Shown here: positions 1 through 11,850 of the stretch, one piece after another | How positions within the stretch are numbered: position 1 is the first letter of the stretch | How the letters are laid out: each line of letters opens with the position of its first letter | Assembly (NCBI GenBank): GCA_019828595.1 | Contig: JAHQRK010000003.1 | Coordinates: 2,728,001 to 2,792,000 of the forward strand | DNA length: 64,000 nucleotides | Direction: 5' to 3' | DNA from: Aphanomyces cochlioides | Taxonomy: Eukaryota; Oomycota; Saprolegniomycetes; Saprolegniales; Verrucalvaceae | Notes under the pieces: generated by a model | Told to the model about the DNA's origin: nothing | Databases searched by the model: none | What the model saw: the letters and a program-made list of their open reading frames with translations, nothing else | Position numbers and translations under genes: made by a program

Positions 1-2881
1 GCAGTGCTATCAACGCCAAAATGCCACTGGTGGAGCCGAATCCATCGAGCGATTGACTGTCCTGTCCGACTTCGTACATGCTAAAAGCCGACAGCGGAAG
101 CACAGCCATCGTGAGGAACCACACGAGAAAGCCTTGGATGCGATATCGGACTTGCTTCAGTTGATGCACGGTATTTAGAGCGTCCGAGACGAACGTCCTT
201 GACGGCAAACCTTCCTTCCTAGCTGTATTTTGTGTCAGGAACGATGCCGCGATCATCGCGACCAAGAGAGCGCCGATAACGATGAAGAAAAAAGTCCACG
301 CGTGGATGAATACATCGCGCTCCATGATATTGACACGTAGCGCAAACTGCACAAAGCCAAATGGATCGTACGAAGTCGCTGCGACCGCTCCAAGGCGTCG
401 TCGTTGCTGCTGACTCCGTTTGGCTGTGCCGCCCACTAGAAAATTGAGCCATGAGAACGAGTCGGTGAACATGACAAAGATCGCGTGGGGCACGTCGACG
501 CTGGCGCATGAAATCAGCGCGGCAATCTGCATCAAGCTGACAAACAACGAGAGTTCCCATGAATTGGGAGCCATGAACGCCCCAGTCGACGTGTCAGGGC
601 TGAGAAAGGATGGTTCGATGGCGATGTAGTGGAAAAAGGCAAGGAAGACCAACGTGAGGCCCACGACGGCATTGAAGAAGTACCGAGTGGCTCGCTGTCC
701 TGAAGAGTCCGATCCGAGCAGCGCTATTGTCGTCGCGTTCGGCGTGAGATCGTTTTTCGTGTTGGACGATCGTCGAATTGTCGGAGGACGCGACAATTGA
801 GTTTCACGCGACTCGGTGGACGGAGGAGGACTCAAGTCAAGTTGAGAGTCTGGGATGGTTTGGTTAGATGTAGCAAGGGGTGATGGGGCTTTGGAGCTGG
901 GAATGCCCGATGGCGTTTGGCTCGATGGTGAAGTAGATGGAGAGCTCGTCCGGGTGGTCACGGTTGTCGTTGGACTTGGTAAAGGAGTCGTGGGAAGCAA
1001 CGACGTTGACGGAAGAGTGGCTGGCAATGTTGATGGAATTCGTGTCGGGACTGTGCTTTGCGGTGATGTTGATGGAATCGCTGTAGTTGATGCTTGTGTA
1101 GGTGTTGCAAGCGTAGTCGCTGCTGGATCTGGTGTACGAGTCGATGAAGGAGCTGCAGTGGATGATGGAGGCGAAGTTGGAGTTGCTGTTGATGGTGTGG
1201 GTGTCGTCGACGACGATATTGGAGTTGTAGACGGCGTCACACTCGGTGACAACGTCGGAGATGGACTTGGAGACGCAGTGGAGGTTGGTGCTGGAGTCGT
1301 GAGCGGTACTTCCCTTGCTTGTGTAGTGCGCGGCGATGTTGTGGGAGACTCTGGCGTCGTAGCAGAAGGCGTGGCAGTCTGTGGAGTTGTTGGCGTAGCT
1401 GTCGTGGTTGCCTGCGTGGAGTATGGCGTAGTCGTTGGAGGGACCAGATGTAAAGTGGAAATGGGTTTCACAGTCGGCTTGGGACTTGCTGTCGTTGGTG
1501 ATGCAGTGGTCGTTGGTGCTTGAGTGGTAGTTGGAGAAGTCGACATGGGACTTCGTGATGTCGGTGCTGCTGTCGTTCTTGTCGTAGTGGTCGGTGGTGA
1601 CTGACTTGTTGATAGTGGAGTTGGAGTCGGTGTCATTGGGCTGCTTGTTGTTGGTGTGATGATCGTGGTTGGACGTAGTGTGCCTGGTGCTTGCGATGGC
1701 GGCGGTGTCGTCAGCACTGGTGGTTTTGAAGTTGTTGGTGGGTTAAACGTAATTGGAGTTGGCGTTGGGGAGCCAGTGCTTGTCGACACTGGTGTCGTAG
1801 CAGGTGAAGTGGTTGTTGTTGGCACTGGCGTCCTCGTAGGCTCGGAAGTCAAAGGACTGGTTGTTGGAGTCGAGTTGGTTACGCTTGGTGAAGCTGTCGG
1901 TGTAGGCAAGAGTGTCGTCGTCGGTGTTGGATTCGGCTGTGCTGTTGGAGATAACGTCGGAGGAGGCGACGAAATAACAGTAGTGGAAGTTGGTGTGGGG
2001 ATGAAACTCGTTGTCGGTGCTGCGGGTGTACACGTGGGAACAGTCGAAGGTGGCTGACTTGGCATTGACGTTGATGGACTAGGCGGAGGACGGGAAGTGG
2101 TGGCTGAAGGCGTCCAAGTAGTTCCAGTCGGTTGTGGTGGCGGAGACGTTGATGTAGTTACTGGAATGCGACTTGTCGTGACTGGAGAAGCAGTAGTTGG
2201 ACGAGTCGTTGGAGTCGGTGACAGCCTCGGGGTTCTGCTTGGTGTCGGCCTGGGGCTAGTTGTATTTGTTGCTACCGGTCGTGGACGTGGCGCCGGTGTC
2301 GCAGTTCTCGTCACATTTGGTGCCTTCGTCACACCTGGGACTTGAGAATTCGATGTTGCTGCTGGTGTAGCGCTAGGTGTAGACATTGCGCTCAGCTCTT
2401 GCGTTGCTACAACTCCTAGAACTGTTTGATCGCTGAACGATGGTAGCATCGAAGTCGACGTTGGTGATGAAGAAGTCGATTCGGTTGCTGTTGTATCCGT
2501 TGGATCCATGTCTGGTGCGGCTGTCGATGTCGTGTACGATGCGTTTTGCACGTCGGATGCAACTTTGCCTCCCAAACGCTGTAGCAAAGTGTCGCTGTGT
2601 TCATCTTGTGGGGCTGTCGTGTCCTCTGCAGAAAGGCTTCGTAGGTTATGTATCGATTCAGGAATCGATGGAGATGGTGTAATGTCGGCATTGGAATCGG
2701 TCAATGCTGCCGGAGCGCCAACTAGGCGGGGTATTACTGCAGTGGTAGCCAAGTGTTGAGGTGTCGCTGATTCGCTAGACTGCAAGCGCGAGTACGAGCT
2801 AACTGACAGCTCGTCATCGACAAGATGGAACGCTGCCGTTGCCACTGAAACCAGCACGACCAAGGTGAAGCTCCGGTGCAT
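1..2881 (-). CDS. TRP/FLC-like membrane protein with mucin-like ectodomain, copy A (C-terminus outside window)
   Basis: An open frame runs leftwards from an ATG at 2881 to the window edge, giving 960 residues. The protein opens with a hydrophobic signal peptide (MHRSFTLVVLVSVATAAF), followed by roughly 700 residues rich in Pro, Thr, Ser and Ala with imperfect TTTP/PTPT-type repeats. From about residue 730 (RYFFNAVVG) it becomes a multi-pass membrane domain, and the last visible stretch ([13 protein letters not shown]) aligns with the fourth or fifth membrane segment of the two full-length paralogues at 11851 and 15900. By comparison about 220 C-terminal residues are missing. Repeats are more diverged than in the other copies. 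Assignment to the TRP/FLC-like superfamily rests on shared features of the paralogues and is inference; the ectodomain is probably O-glycosylated and extracellular. Confidence 0.75.
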   Translation of the reverse strand, partial: MHRSFTLVVLVSVATAAFHLVDDELSVSSYSRLQSSESATPQHLATTAVIPRLVGAPAALTDSNADITPSPSIPESIHNLRSLSAEDTTAPQDEHSDTLLQRLGGKVASDVQNASYTTSTAAPDMDPTDTTATESTSSSPTSTSMLPSFSDQTVLGVVATQELSAMSTPSATPAATSNSQVPGVTKAPNVTRTATPAPRPRPVATNTTSPRPTPSRTPRLSPTPTTRPTTASPVTTSRIPVTTSTSPPPQPTGTTWTPSATTSRPPPSPSTSMPSQPPSTVPTCTPAAPTTSFIPTPTSTTVISSPPPTLSPTAQPNPTPTTTLLPTPTASPSVTNSTPTTSPLTSEPTRTPVPTTTTSPATTPVSTSTGSPTPTPITFNPPTTSKPPVLTTPPPSQAPGTLRPTTIITPTTSSPMTPTPTPLSTSQSPPTTTTRTTAAPTSRSPMSTSPTTTQAPTTTASPTTASPKPTVKPISTLHLVPPTTTPYSTQATTTATPTTPQTATPSATTPESPTTSPRTTQAREVPLTTPAPTSTASPSPSPTLSPSVTPSTTPISSSTTPTPSTATPTSPPSSTAAPSSTRTPDPAATTLATPTQASTTAIPSTSPQSTVPTRIPSTLPATLPSTSLLPTTPLPSPTTTVTTRTSSPSTSPSSQTPSGIPSSKAPSPLATSNQTIPDSQLDLSPPPSTESRETQLSRPPTIRRSSNTKNDLTPNATTIALLGSDSSGQRATRYFFNAVVGLTLVFLAFFHYIAIEPSFLSPDTSTGAFMAPNSWELSLFVSLMQIAALISCASVDVPHAIFVMFTDSFSWLNFLVGGTAKRSQQQRRRLGAVAATSYDPFGFVQFALRVNIMERDVFIHAWTFFFIVIGALLVAMIAASFLTQNTARKEGLPSRTFVSDALNTVHQLKQVRYRIQGFLVWFLTMAVLPLSAFSMYEVGQDSQSLDGFGSTSGILALIAL

Positions 2882-3607
2882 GGGTTTTGCGTAGTGGCAA
2901 CGGAATCGAGATGTGAGTGTGTCCAGTCTTGCGTCTGCAAGGCGGTAACTGTAGATCATGCACGAGAACTATGCGTTCAGGTTGAATCAGAGCGTGGGTT
3001 TTCGAACGAGCAGAGAATATTCGGCTCGTCTCGCACCACGCAGCTCCTCGTCCCCATGGCTCTCGACTCCCGTCTTCTGTCCAGTCTACCAGCTTACGCA
3101 CACTGAAGCAAGTCCACCTTTGCCTACGCTTTGACGTTCTGCCTTGCACAGAGAGCGACAAGAACGCGGTTCTGCTTGGACAGCTTGCATGAGAGACCTG
3201 CTCGTGACCGTCCAATCGTCGCGACGATTCGAAAAAGAGCAAAGGCGGTCGCCACGAGAGTCCAGTCTCTACCGTCGTTGAGTAATGCCCTGCTGGGTGT
3301 ATCTTGAAGCAAAGGAGCGGTCGATGCGTGTCCCTCAAGGTGCTGCAGCTCCGGCAGCGTCAATATCGCTCCGTGCTCGAGAATCAATGTCACAAGTATG
3401 AAATGTCATATTAAAATTACCTCTACAATATAATACTCAAATATATTAACTTTACAAAGTTCACAGTATTGAAATGTCGTATTCCTGTGATATTTAATAA
3501 ATACTTTGAGAGTTTATACTTGAAGCTCTCCCAGTGAAGTGTCCTCGCTGATGATTGGTCGATTGTAATTCAATGGTTGGTCGACTTCTCAAGTTGATCC
3601 GCTCGCC
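2882..3607. other. Intergenic region between divergent genes
   Basis: This 726-bp stretch separates the divergent starts of mucin-TRP copy A and RRP12 and must hold both promoters. The right half is AT-rich. I see no coding sequence with splice signals or family motifs; longer open frames here are unsupported. Confidence 0.5.
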
Positions 3608-6600
3608 ATGGATGTCTTTGCGGAATTGCGGCGCCATGCTGGAGGAAATCATCCCCAGAAAGCCAAGGTTTGTCTTTGTATAGCTAATGTTGCTGACGTT
3701 CAAATGTCCAGCTGAATGTGATCTTGGCCGCGCTCACGGATGTAATTTTGGAGCGTCGTGGCGATGGGATGGACCACGACCAGCCCATCTCGAACACCGA
3801 GTACTTTGCCGCCCTCATGACGGCATTGGAATCGAGCGACGACTCGCATGCACAGGAAATTCTCCAATTGCTTACGATGGTCTTGCCAGAAGTGCACGAA
3901 GCTGTGCTCCGAACAAAGTTTGACGCGGTCGCCCAAGCGTTGATCCGAGTCATGCAAAACCACGACGAAGAGTCGTCCTCGCTGCGTTCTGCCATCATCT
4001 CTCTAGGTCTTGTCATGCAAGCGCAAGAACCAAGTGCAGCCGTGTGGAGCCACCCGACGATCCTCAAGTATTTCCACGTCTTGCTGTCGCTGGCGACCGA
4101 TTCGCGACCCAAGATCCGCAAGGCGGCGCAGTCGGCCATTGTGAAAATCCTCCAAGTCCACGCCAACGCCACAGCCGACACGCTCCTGTCCACACACATT
4201 GCCAGTTTTGCCGAAAACGTTCTCGCCTCGGCCGTGGCGAAAGACCAGACCAAAGTCTTGCAGCTCGTCGGTTTTCTCGGCGCGGTCTTGCCGCTCCTTC
4301 CTGGTAAAGTCGTCACGAGCTTGTCGGAAGCACTGCTCAAGTTGCTCGAGTCGAACCAGAAGACGATGGCGCTCGTGACGCTCGAAACCTTTGACGCTCT
4401 CGTCGCTGAACCAACGTCGCGCCTCTCTGCCGAATGCCTCAATGCCATTTTGACGACCGTCCTTGGCCTCGACAGCAACATCCACGACCAGCAGCATGCG
4501 ACGCTCTTGATCCAAATCACATGCAGATCGTTGGCGCGACTGGAACCGCTCCAGACGACCCGTGAAATCCTCCCTCGCGTCGTCGTCGCCATGTGCTCGT
4601 ACTTTGAAAGCCAGCACACGCGCGTCCACCGTGTCTGCGCCGACATGCTCAGCACGGCGCTCCAAGCAACTCTCAATCCTGGCCCGCATCCTGCCGTCCA
4701 GCGCGTTTTGTTCTCCCTCGAAGGTCTGACGAGGACATTGTTGTCCCCAGGAGTGCTTAAATCCTGTCGTAGGTCTGCTCACGCTGCGGTACCAGCACGC
4801 CTGGCCGTCTATCTTTGCATGCCTGACGTCGCTCGTGACGTTCTACGGCGAGAACGCTCATCCTGCGTTCGATTCCATCTTTACGACGACGGTGGCGTTG
4901 TACGATGCGATGGAAAGCATGCCACAAGCGAATGACGACATGCGCAAAGCATTCACGCGCTTCATGACGTCCGCGACTTCCTCGATCGGCGTCGAAGTCA
5001 TGTTATCGATCGTCCCGCTTGCAAATGCAGACGGCGTCGTTGAAGAACGAGCGTGGTTGATCCCCGTCTTGCGCGACGCCGTCAAGACGAGCGCTGCGCG
5101 CCTCGAATTCTTCTCGTCGGCGATTCTGTCGCTCGCCAAAGCTTGCGAAGCGGTCTCCCGCAAGGACAGCACGACGCCGCTTGAAGCCAAACGGATGCAA
5201 GCCCGCACGATGCAGCTCTGGAGTTTGTTTCCAAGTTTCTGCACGCACTCGACCGACGTCGCGGTGACCTTCAAGAAATTGGCCAAGACGCTTGCGAATG
5301 CCATGGGCGACAAGCGGTACCCTGAGCTTCAGCTGCTCGTGTGCCAAGGTCTCCAGCTCTTGATCAAGGGTGCCGTCGAGAACCCGACGGACGAAGCCGC
5401 GTTGGCCAAGTTTGCCTCGCGCTTCCTTCCGCTTTTGATCACCATCGTCGAAGGTCTTGACGTCGAATCCGAGTCGGACCGCCTCCAGACGCTCCTCGAC
5501 ACGATCGGCGGCTACGCTCGTTTGGCCGACGCCGAGTTTGTCGCGACGATTTTCAAGCAACTGATGCAAAAACTCTTGGAGACCGCGACGCAAGCCAAGC
5601 GCGGGGATCCCAAGGACCCAGCAACGCAAGCTCTGCAGGCCCAAGCCCACGTTCACATGAGCATTGCGTTGGCACTTGTCCGCATCATTCAACTGGACCA
5701 AGTCGCGCTACTCTACCGCGTCGTCAAGCCATATCTCCTCGACGACACGGATCCACTCATGCAGAAACGATCGTACAGTCTCCTCGTCCAGATTTGCGAC
5801 GCGCATCCGTCGTTCGCCGCCGAGCATTTGACCGACATGATTGAATCCTTGTCGGAGTCGCTCCTCACGGTGAGCGTCCCCGCCAAGAAGATGCGTCTCC
5901 GCTGTCTCAACCAAGTCGTGCGCGCGATCGAGGCGGTGAACCACCAAGACACAAGCTTTGTCCCGACGCTCGTCGGTGAAATCATGCTCTGCACCAAGGA
6001 AGCCAACGGCAAAGCGCGTGAAGCTGCCTTTGACGTCTTGCTCGCCATGGCCCGCTTGCTCCACTCGCAGGGAAACTTGATGGAGTTTTTGCAAATGGTC
6101 CTCGGTGGTCTCGCTGCACGGACGCCGCACATGCGCAGTGCCGCCGTGCTTTGTCTAAGCCGCCTCGTCTTTGAATTTGGCCGCACGGAAGAGGCGATCC
6201 AGCATGCGATGCCGGAACTTTTGCGCACGGTCGTCCTGTTGCTCCATGAAAAGGCCCGCGAAGTGATCAAGTCGGTCATTGGGTTCATCAAGCTCGGGAT
6301 TGCCATCTTGTCCAAGGAACAACTCGTCGAGTTCCTCCCCTCGATTGTCGAAGGGCTCCTTCTCTGGATCGGTGAAAGCAAAGCGCGTTTCCGCGCCAAG
6401 ACACGGTACGTCGTCGTCGTCTCGTCTCCATAAATCTCAACTTTGTCGCTAGCACGATCATGATGAAACTTTGCCGCAAGTACGGCTACGACTACATTGC
6501 GTCGCTCGTCCCAGAAAGCGACAAGAAGCTCATCACGCATATTCGCAAGACCAAGGAGCGAGAAGAGCGGCAAAAGACCGACAAGAAGGAACAGCGATCG

Positions 6601-7251
6601 TCGCAATCGTTTGAAGAATTCATGCAGGATTCCGACGACGAAGAGGACGACGATGCCAAGAGCGTCGTCGGCCCCAATCGAGACAACCGACCGACCAAGA
6701 AGCTCCGCACGGCATCTGGCGCCGCGCCAGGCTCCAACTACATCAAGGAGAACGCCGAGGAAGACATTGTCGACTTTTTGGACAACGCCGCGTTCAAGAA
6801 CATTGTCGCGTCGCGCAAGGCCAAGCGCGATGACGACTCGGACGATGAATTTGAGATTTCAAAGGATGGCCGGTAGGATTTGTGTCGACTCTTTGGATCT
6901 TCATGCTCGGGTGTGTCTAGAATGATCATTCCTGGTGACCAAGACGACAAGGATGACGACGATTCGATGGGTGACGATTCCGAAGATGACGAAGAAGCGG
7001 CGGTGCGTCGTGACGTCCAGAAGAAATTGGCCCACATGGGTCTCGACAAGAAACGCAAGCGAGACAAGGAAGCGTCGGGCTTTGGCCAGGAATACCGCGC
7101 CAAGAAAGCTGCTGGCGATGTCAAGAAGAAGGGCAAGATGGATCCATACGCGTACATTCCGCTCGATCCCAAGCTCATGGCGCGCCGCAACAAGCAGACC
7201 GCCGTCTCCAAGTTTAGCAAAGCAGGACGCATGGGGGGCAAACGGAAGTAA
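3608..7251 (+). CDS. RRP12: RRP12-like ribosome biogenesis and export factor
   Basis: Five exons (3608-3667, 3712-4704, 4751-6405, 6453-6872, 6921-7251) give a 1152-residue protein, near the usual RRP12 length. Introns are 44-48 nt with GT..AG ends and all joins keep frame. The product is an all-helical HEAT-type repeat protein (NUC173 family) with an acidic/basic C-terminal tail rich in Asp, Glu and Lys (DDEEDDDAKS, KKRKRDKEASG), typical of RRP12. The family acts in the nucleolus and in export of both ribosomal subunits. The start ATG at 3608 gives the short first exon MDVFAELRRHAGG. The gene converges on the ankyrin-PH-RING gene, whose stop lies 59 bp beyond. Family call is from the overall pattern and tail; the third intron (6406-6452) and fourth (6873-6920) are the clearest. 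Confidence 0.85.
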
Positions 7252-7310
7252 AGTCTTTAAATATATACTGGTAGTTTATGGGCAACGACGGCAGCTCACG
7301 GCGGCAGGGG

Positions 7311-8794
7311 TTAGAGGCGGTAGAGCTTGATGACTTGCTGCACGCGTTGACGACAGACAGGACAGAGTGACGGCGGTGTCGACGACATGATCGTCGTCGC
7401 GCAACTCATACAGAGAACGTTGTGGCCACAAGGCACGCACACAGTCGACGGACGAGCATCGAGACAAACAATACAATCGGCGCGGCCGTCGTTGTCGTCC
7501 GAGCCACGTCGAGGAGGACGAAACAATGGCTGGGCCACCTCGATGTCACCCTCGTCACCGGTGTTTTCATCCTCGTTGTTATCGTCTTGTTCTTCTGGTG
7601 GTGGCGGTGGATTCATGGAATCGACAGTAGATGAAGTAGTCGCGTCGTCTTGCCTTGATGGTCTTCCTGACGCGTAGGCGTTCACGCGGCCGAGATCCTA
7701 TCGATAGAAGTTAGCTTGTTGGATAAGTCTCATGGCGGCGACGTGAGTGTAGAATTGGAGATCGCCTGTGACGATAGGATCATGGAGTGTCGACGCCTAC
7801 GCAGGGAGACAGTCAGGAGGAAGCATGGGAAGAGCACGGAACTGCAGTGTTAAATATGGTTACCCAGTCGTTGAGGTTGACTTGGTCGAGAGCAGCAAGT
7901 TGAAACGACTCCAACTGCGAACTATGACCAGCAGAGGTGGTTTTGACGGCCCCCCTCACTTCAAAGCCGAAGGGTTTACTACCGAGATAGCTTCTCCACG
8001 ACGTAGTTCCATCGCAGTATCGCGCCGCTGGTCCCTCCGAGACTACATGGATCAGCAGTGACGAGCTACAACCTTGTCAATGCCGCGAAGATCGAGGCTG
8101 CCTACGTACCTTGGCACTGTTGAACGCTCGTCGTTGTCATCGACAGAATACAGAGAAAGCTCAACAACAGACGACGACGGTGTCCTGAGTACAATAGCAT
8201 AGTGCTTTTGCCACGACTGAAAGACCGGTAGCCTGACCACGTTCGACAGCAAGCTGTTGGCCCGTGCGTAGAGCCATCCTTGGTACAAGGAGCATCGCTA
8301 CAATTACAATCTTGGAGAAACACGAGAAATACGCGCGTGCTTACCGATTCCAATTGAGAAATACAAGCTGATAGATCATCCAACAACGTGGTCGAGTCGC
8401 CTTCTTGCTTGGCGACAACATATTCCTCACGGGCGACTTCAAGTGCGCTCTGTCCTTTGGCGTTCAATGGATACGGAGTGCATTCTGCCTCCCTTAATAG
8501 ATACGCCACAACTTTTGGCTGGCCATATTCGCAAGCATAGTGCAGCGGTGTATTTCCGCGGTAGTCTCTCCCGTACAAGTCGACGTTGTTCTCGTGGAGC
8601 CATTCAACACACGCGACATGGCCGTTGGCACATGCCATGATGAGTGGCGTCCGTCCTCGCTCGTTCTCGCGCCATTCCATGATGCTTGGCGTAGTACACA
8701 CAACTTGTATCGTCTCTAGATCGCCTTCTTTTGCAGCATGCCATGCTCTCTCCTCTGTTGAGCGGAGCCAAGTGGTTCCCCACACATTCCCCAT
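7311..8794 (-). CDS. Ankyrin repeat - PH domain - RING finger protein
   Basis: Five exons on the minus strand (8794-8345, 8297-8110, 8065-7843, 7796-7743, 7697-7311) join in frame into 433 residues. Introns are 44-47 nt; the second donor is a strong GTACGTAGG. Residues 20-110 carry ankyrin repeats (RTPLIMACANGHVACVEWL; NTPLHYACEYGQPKVVAYL). Residues 152-287 form a PH domain, beginning YQGWLYA and ending with the conserved Trp helix (NLNDWVTIFNTA). After a Pro/acidic linker, residues 380-420 are a C3HC4 RING finger (CIVC, CVPCGH, CMSC, CPVC) close to the C-terminus, as in cIAP/MYLIP-type RINGs. The likely role is a membrane-recruited E3 ubiquitin ligase; the membrane lipid and substrates are unknown. 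The last two exons could be mistaken for a separate small RING gene, but frame and splice sites favour one gene. Confidence 0.8.
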
Positions 8795-8945
8795 GACGCC
8801 TTTTGTCGAACTTGATCGATTCCGTCAAAGAAATATTTATTTTTGACCAACTCAATATATTTTAACAATTATTTATTGCAATACAATTATTGTATTTGAT
8901 CAATATATTATTGTCATTCGAATCCCAAAGTCAAAGGATACGGAC
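8795..8945. promoter_or_regulatory. Short bidirectional promoter region
   Basis: Only 151 bp separate the ATGs of the ankyrin-PH-RING gene (-) and the coiled-coil gene (+). The middle, about 8830-8920, is very AT-rich. Both transcripts must start here, so shared control is likely; no specific factor site is claimed. Confidence 0.5.
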
Positions 8946-11688
8946 ATGGCGGAGCGCAATGCAGCAACAGCGCCGTCCAGGAGCCAAAGAAAGAGCAACA
9001 AGGGAAGTGGAGATGATTCACATAGTATTGGAAGTGCAGCAAGCCCAAGTAGTAGCAGTGGCGGCGTTGATGGTGTCCTTTCCAAACAAAGATCGCGATC
9101 CAAACAGCCGAAGAGCGATGAAAGCAGCAGTGCGCTCTCGTTGCCGCACTCGTTTGACGACGTGACGCCCGGATCCACACCTGTAGCGGCTACGCGATTT
9201 CGGTCGTTTGATGACGAGTTGAAACAACGTCCGCCTGCGGTTCAAATAACCACGACGTCGAGATCTTCAAACAATTTAAATCCGAAACTCACCGACGCCA
9301 TGCGTAAGCTGTACGAGTCCCAAGTCGACAAGATTCGTGCGCAACTAGCAGCAGTCTTGGACGAAAAGGTGCTATTGCAGCGTACGCTTGCGTCTGAGCG
9401 ACGTACTTTTCAAACATCTACTGCGTCTCTCGAGGTAGATATGTTCGTTCATCTCGTATTGACTCGATGTAGACACGTTATCGCGCTGAAATTACTCAAC
9501 TCAAGAGCGAGAAAGCAGCTATTGAAGCTCGCGCAGCTGTGCTTGAGCGCCGTGTCCTGGCCGAAAAAGCTCAATTCAGCGACTTGCGCATTTCCGACAC
9601 ACTAGCCCAAGAGGTAGAACAATTGCAAGTCGTCTTTGACCTTTCGTCCATTAGTTTCAAAAACAAGACAAGGACTCGCTGACGCTTGTCGAGTTTATCC
9701 AAATGCGTGTCTATGAATTGATCCAGCCGCATGTGATCGCTTCTGAAAACGCCGCCAAAGCTCTCGACGTTGTTAAGAATGAGCACACTAAGTTGCAAGC
9801 ATCCTTTCTCGAAGCCGAGCGAGCTTTGAGGGAATCCAAGAGGCGACAAGAGCAGACAGCACATGACCTGCAAGTATCAGAGAAAGAGCGACATGAGCTT
9901 GAAAAGCAGCTCAGAGCCGCAGCTCAAAGCTCGCCACCCCCTGCTGCACCTCAAGACAACATTGAATGGGAAGAAGAATACCACAAAGTTGAGGCTGAAC
10001 TAAAGCAAGCCCTACGCAATCACGATAATTTGCGCGTAGGTCAACCTTTGAAGAAGTCGTTCTGACAGAGCTGGAATTAGATGGACGTCGAGAGATTGGA
10101 GCAGCAAGTGCAATTGCTGGCCCAAGACAAGGCTTATCTTCTCCAGGACAAAGAAGCAGCGCTCGACAAGTATCACAAAGTCGCGAGGCAGCTCGACGTC
10201 TCTTTAGCAAAAGCGCGGGAGCTCGAGCTCTCGAAAGAGACATTCATCGAGCAAGTAGCCCAAGCGCGAGAAGAAAGCCGCGTGCTCTTTGAGGTATTTG
10301 CATCCGTCATATGATGCACCTCAACGAGTGTCAATGGCTAGCATCGCATGGAAGTTGAATTGGCCAAGCTCCAAGACGCATCTAGGAAAGAAATGGAAAT
10401 TCTACGAGATGGAGGCAAACAAATGTATGAACGCGAAAACCGCATGCTCCGTGAAGCCCGTCAGGATTGCATCGCTCAAATCGAACACTTGCAAAAACGC
10501 CTCGCAGAACTCCAACATGCCTACGAAGACAAGGTTCTCCAAGTCGTCGTGCAAATTGCATCACTCAAGCTCTTCTAGGTGCTTGAATTTACACGTGTGG
10601 ACGCCAAGTGGACGACAGATTGTGCTCAAGTCCGCAACGATCTCAACATGAAGCACTTTGAGGTACATCTCATGCTGAATTGCCCACGTGACTGCTGGCA
10701 TCTTTGTCTAGTTGACGCAGTTGAGCCAAAAGTACGACGACAAAGTGAATCAATTGCACCAAGCACACTTGGAGAACGAGATGCTGAGACAGAAGGTCTC
10801 TCATGCCCACGGTGGGGCAATAACGTTGTCTGTCATCTAGGTGGACGTCCACAAGAATGAATTTGCCAAGTTGGAAGCGACATCAAGCAAGTCCATTGCA
10901 CATTTGGAGCTCGCACTCAAGAGTGAGGTATATCTTCGCTTAGACAGCTCTGATGAGATGATTTGGACTAGCGTGAAAAGCTCCAGGCATACGATCAACT
11001 CGAAGTTGACATGGACAATGCAATCTTGCAATCGGGGGCACTCACAGACGAGTCCCTGACGACATTTGCGATGATCCCGACGGCTCCGAAAAGAAGGGTA
11101 AGGTTAAAGGAAGAATGCTAGCAGTGAGGGGTGTTTGGCTAGTTTCAGCAGAGCGTGGCGCTCGCTCAAAAGATTGTGCAGTACGAGCAGCAAGTGCAAT
11201 CGCTCGGACAACAGCTCAAAGATGCAATCCAAGCCAAGGAGCAATTGATCACCGAGTTGGAATCAGCCAAACAACATGTCAACCACATGCATCAACCTCA
11301 ACAGTACTTGGTAGCACTCACATTCCTTCAGGCGAATCATCTGTGGCTCTCAACTCGGTAGATCGACAAGCTCAAAGCCAAAGAGGATGAAATTCACACG
11401 ATGAAAAAGCAACTGCAGGATTTCCAGCAAGCATACGCACGACAACAGCGAGAAACGCAAGATCAACTCCAGGCCAAGCTGGCATTGCAAACACAACTGC
11501 AGCATCTTGTCAATCGACGCCAAGAGCTAGATGAGCTGAAGACTATCGTGCTGAAGACACAACAGAGCATGACATCAGCCGTCGCGCCAATTTCAAGCAG
11601 CCTGAATGTTTCACCATCTGAAGGCTGTGCTATGCCCAAATGGTACCTCAAACTTCGCCAGTCAACACAATCTGACCCTGCAGAATGA
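8946..11688 (+). CDS. Large coiled-coil protein, function unknown
   Basis: Eleven exons join into 764 residues: 8946-9434, 9473-9613, 9655-10035, 10081-10293, 10342-10542, 10579-10662, 10712-10795, 10841-10927, 10972-11097, 11149-11310, 11362-11688. Introns are 36-51 nt and every one falls in phase 0. The first 110 residues are Ser/Lys-rich and probably disordered; from about residue 115 the protein is almost continuous coiled coil (runs of Glu, Lys, Gln, Leu heptads such as LEQQVQLLAQDKAYLLQ). No catalytic domain is visible. Such proteins in flagellated protists are often centriolar, ciliary or cytoskeletal scaffolds, but that is only inference. The acceptor before exon 10 could be 11143 instead of 11149 (two codons difference), and the 36-nt fifth intron is the least certain. 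Confidence 0.75.
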
Positions 11689-11850
11689 CTGTGTTCCCAA
11701 GCGGAGAGGGTCTACGCTTCTCAACCTGCTTGCTTTGACAAGCAAGGGATGATTGATCGCAAAGTTATTTTGTGTAAACAAATGCGACTTATAATAGGAA
11801 TAACTCTGAAAAACTAGAACATGAAGGGAGGAACTAGTCTAAATTTTGGT
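11689..11850. other. Short 3' spacer between convergent genes
   Basis: 162 bp between the stop of the coiled-coil gene and the stop of mucin-TRP copy B. AT-rich, probably holding both 3' UTRs and poly(A) signals. No gene seen. Confidence 0.4.

Noticed and set aside
855..2345. Plus-strand Val/Gly-rich open frames opposite copy A
   Set aside because: Antisense shadows of the Thr/Pro-rich ectodomain.
2814..3338. 174-codon minus-strand frame
   Set aside because: Overlaps the signal peptide of copy A in another frame and has no recognisable features.
3684..4676. 330-codon minus-strand frame inside RRP12
   Set aside because: Antisense of a conserved coding exon; composition Arg/Ser/Trp-rich, no family.
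7311..7685. Separate 124-residue RING gene
   Set aside because: Splice sites at 7698-7742 and 7797-7842 connect it in frame to the PH exons.
8915..8935. TTCGAATCCC resembling a tRNA T-loop
   Set aside because: No matching stems, D-arm or anticodon arm nearby; no tRNA gene could be folded anywhere in the window.
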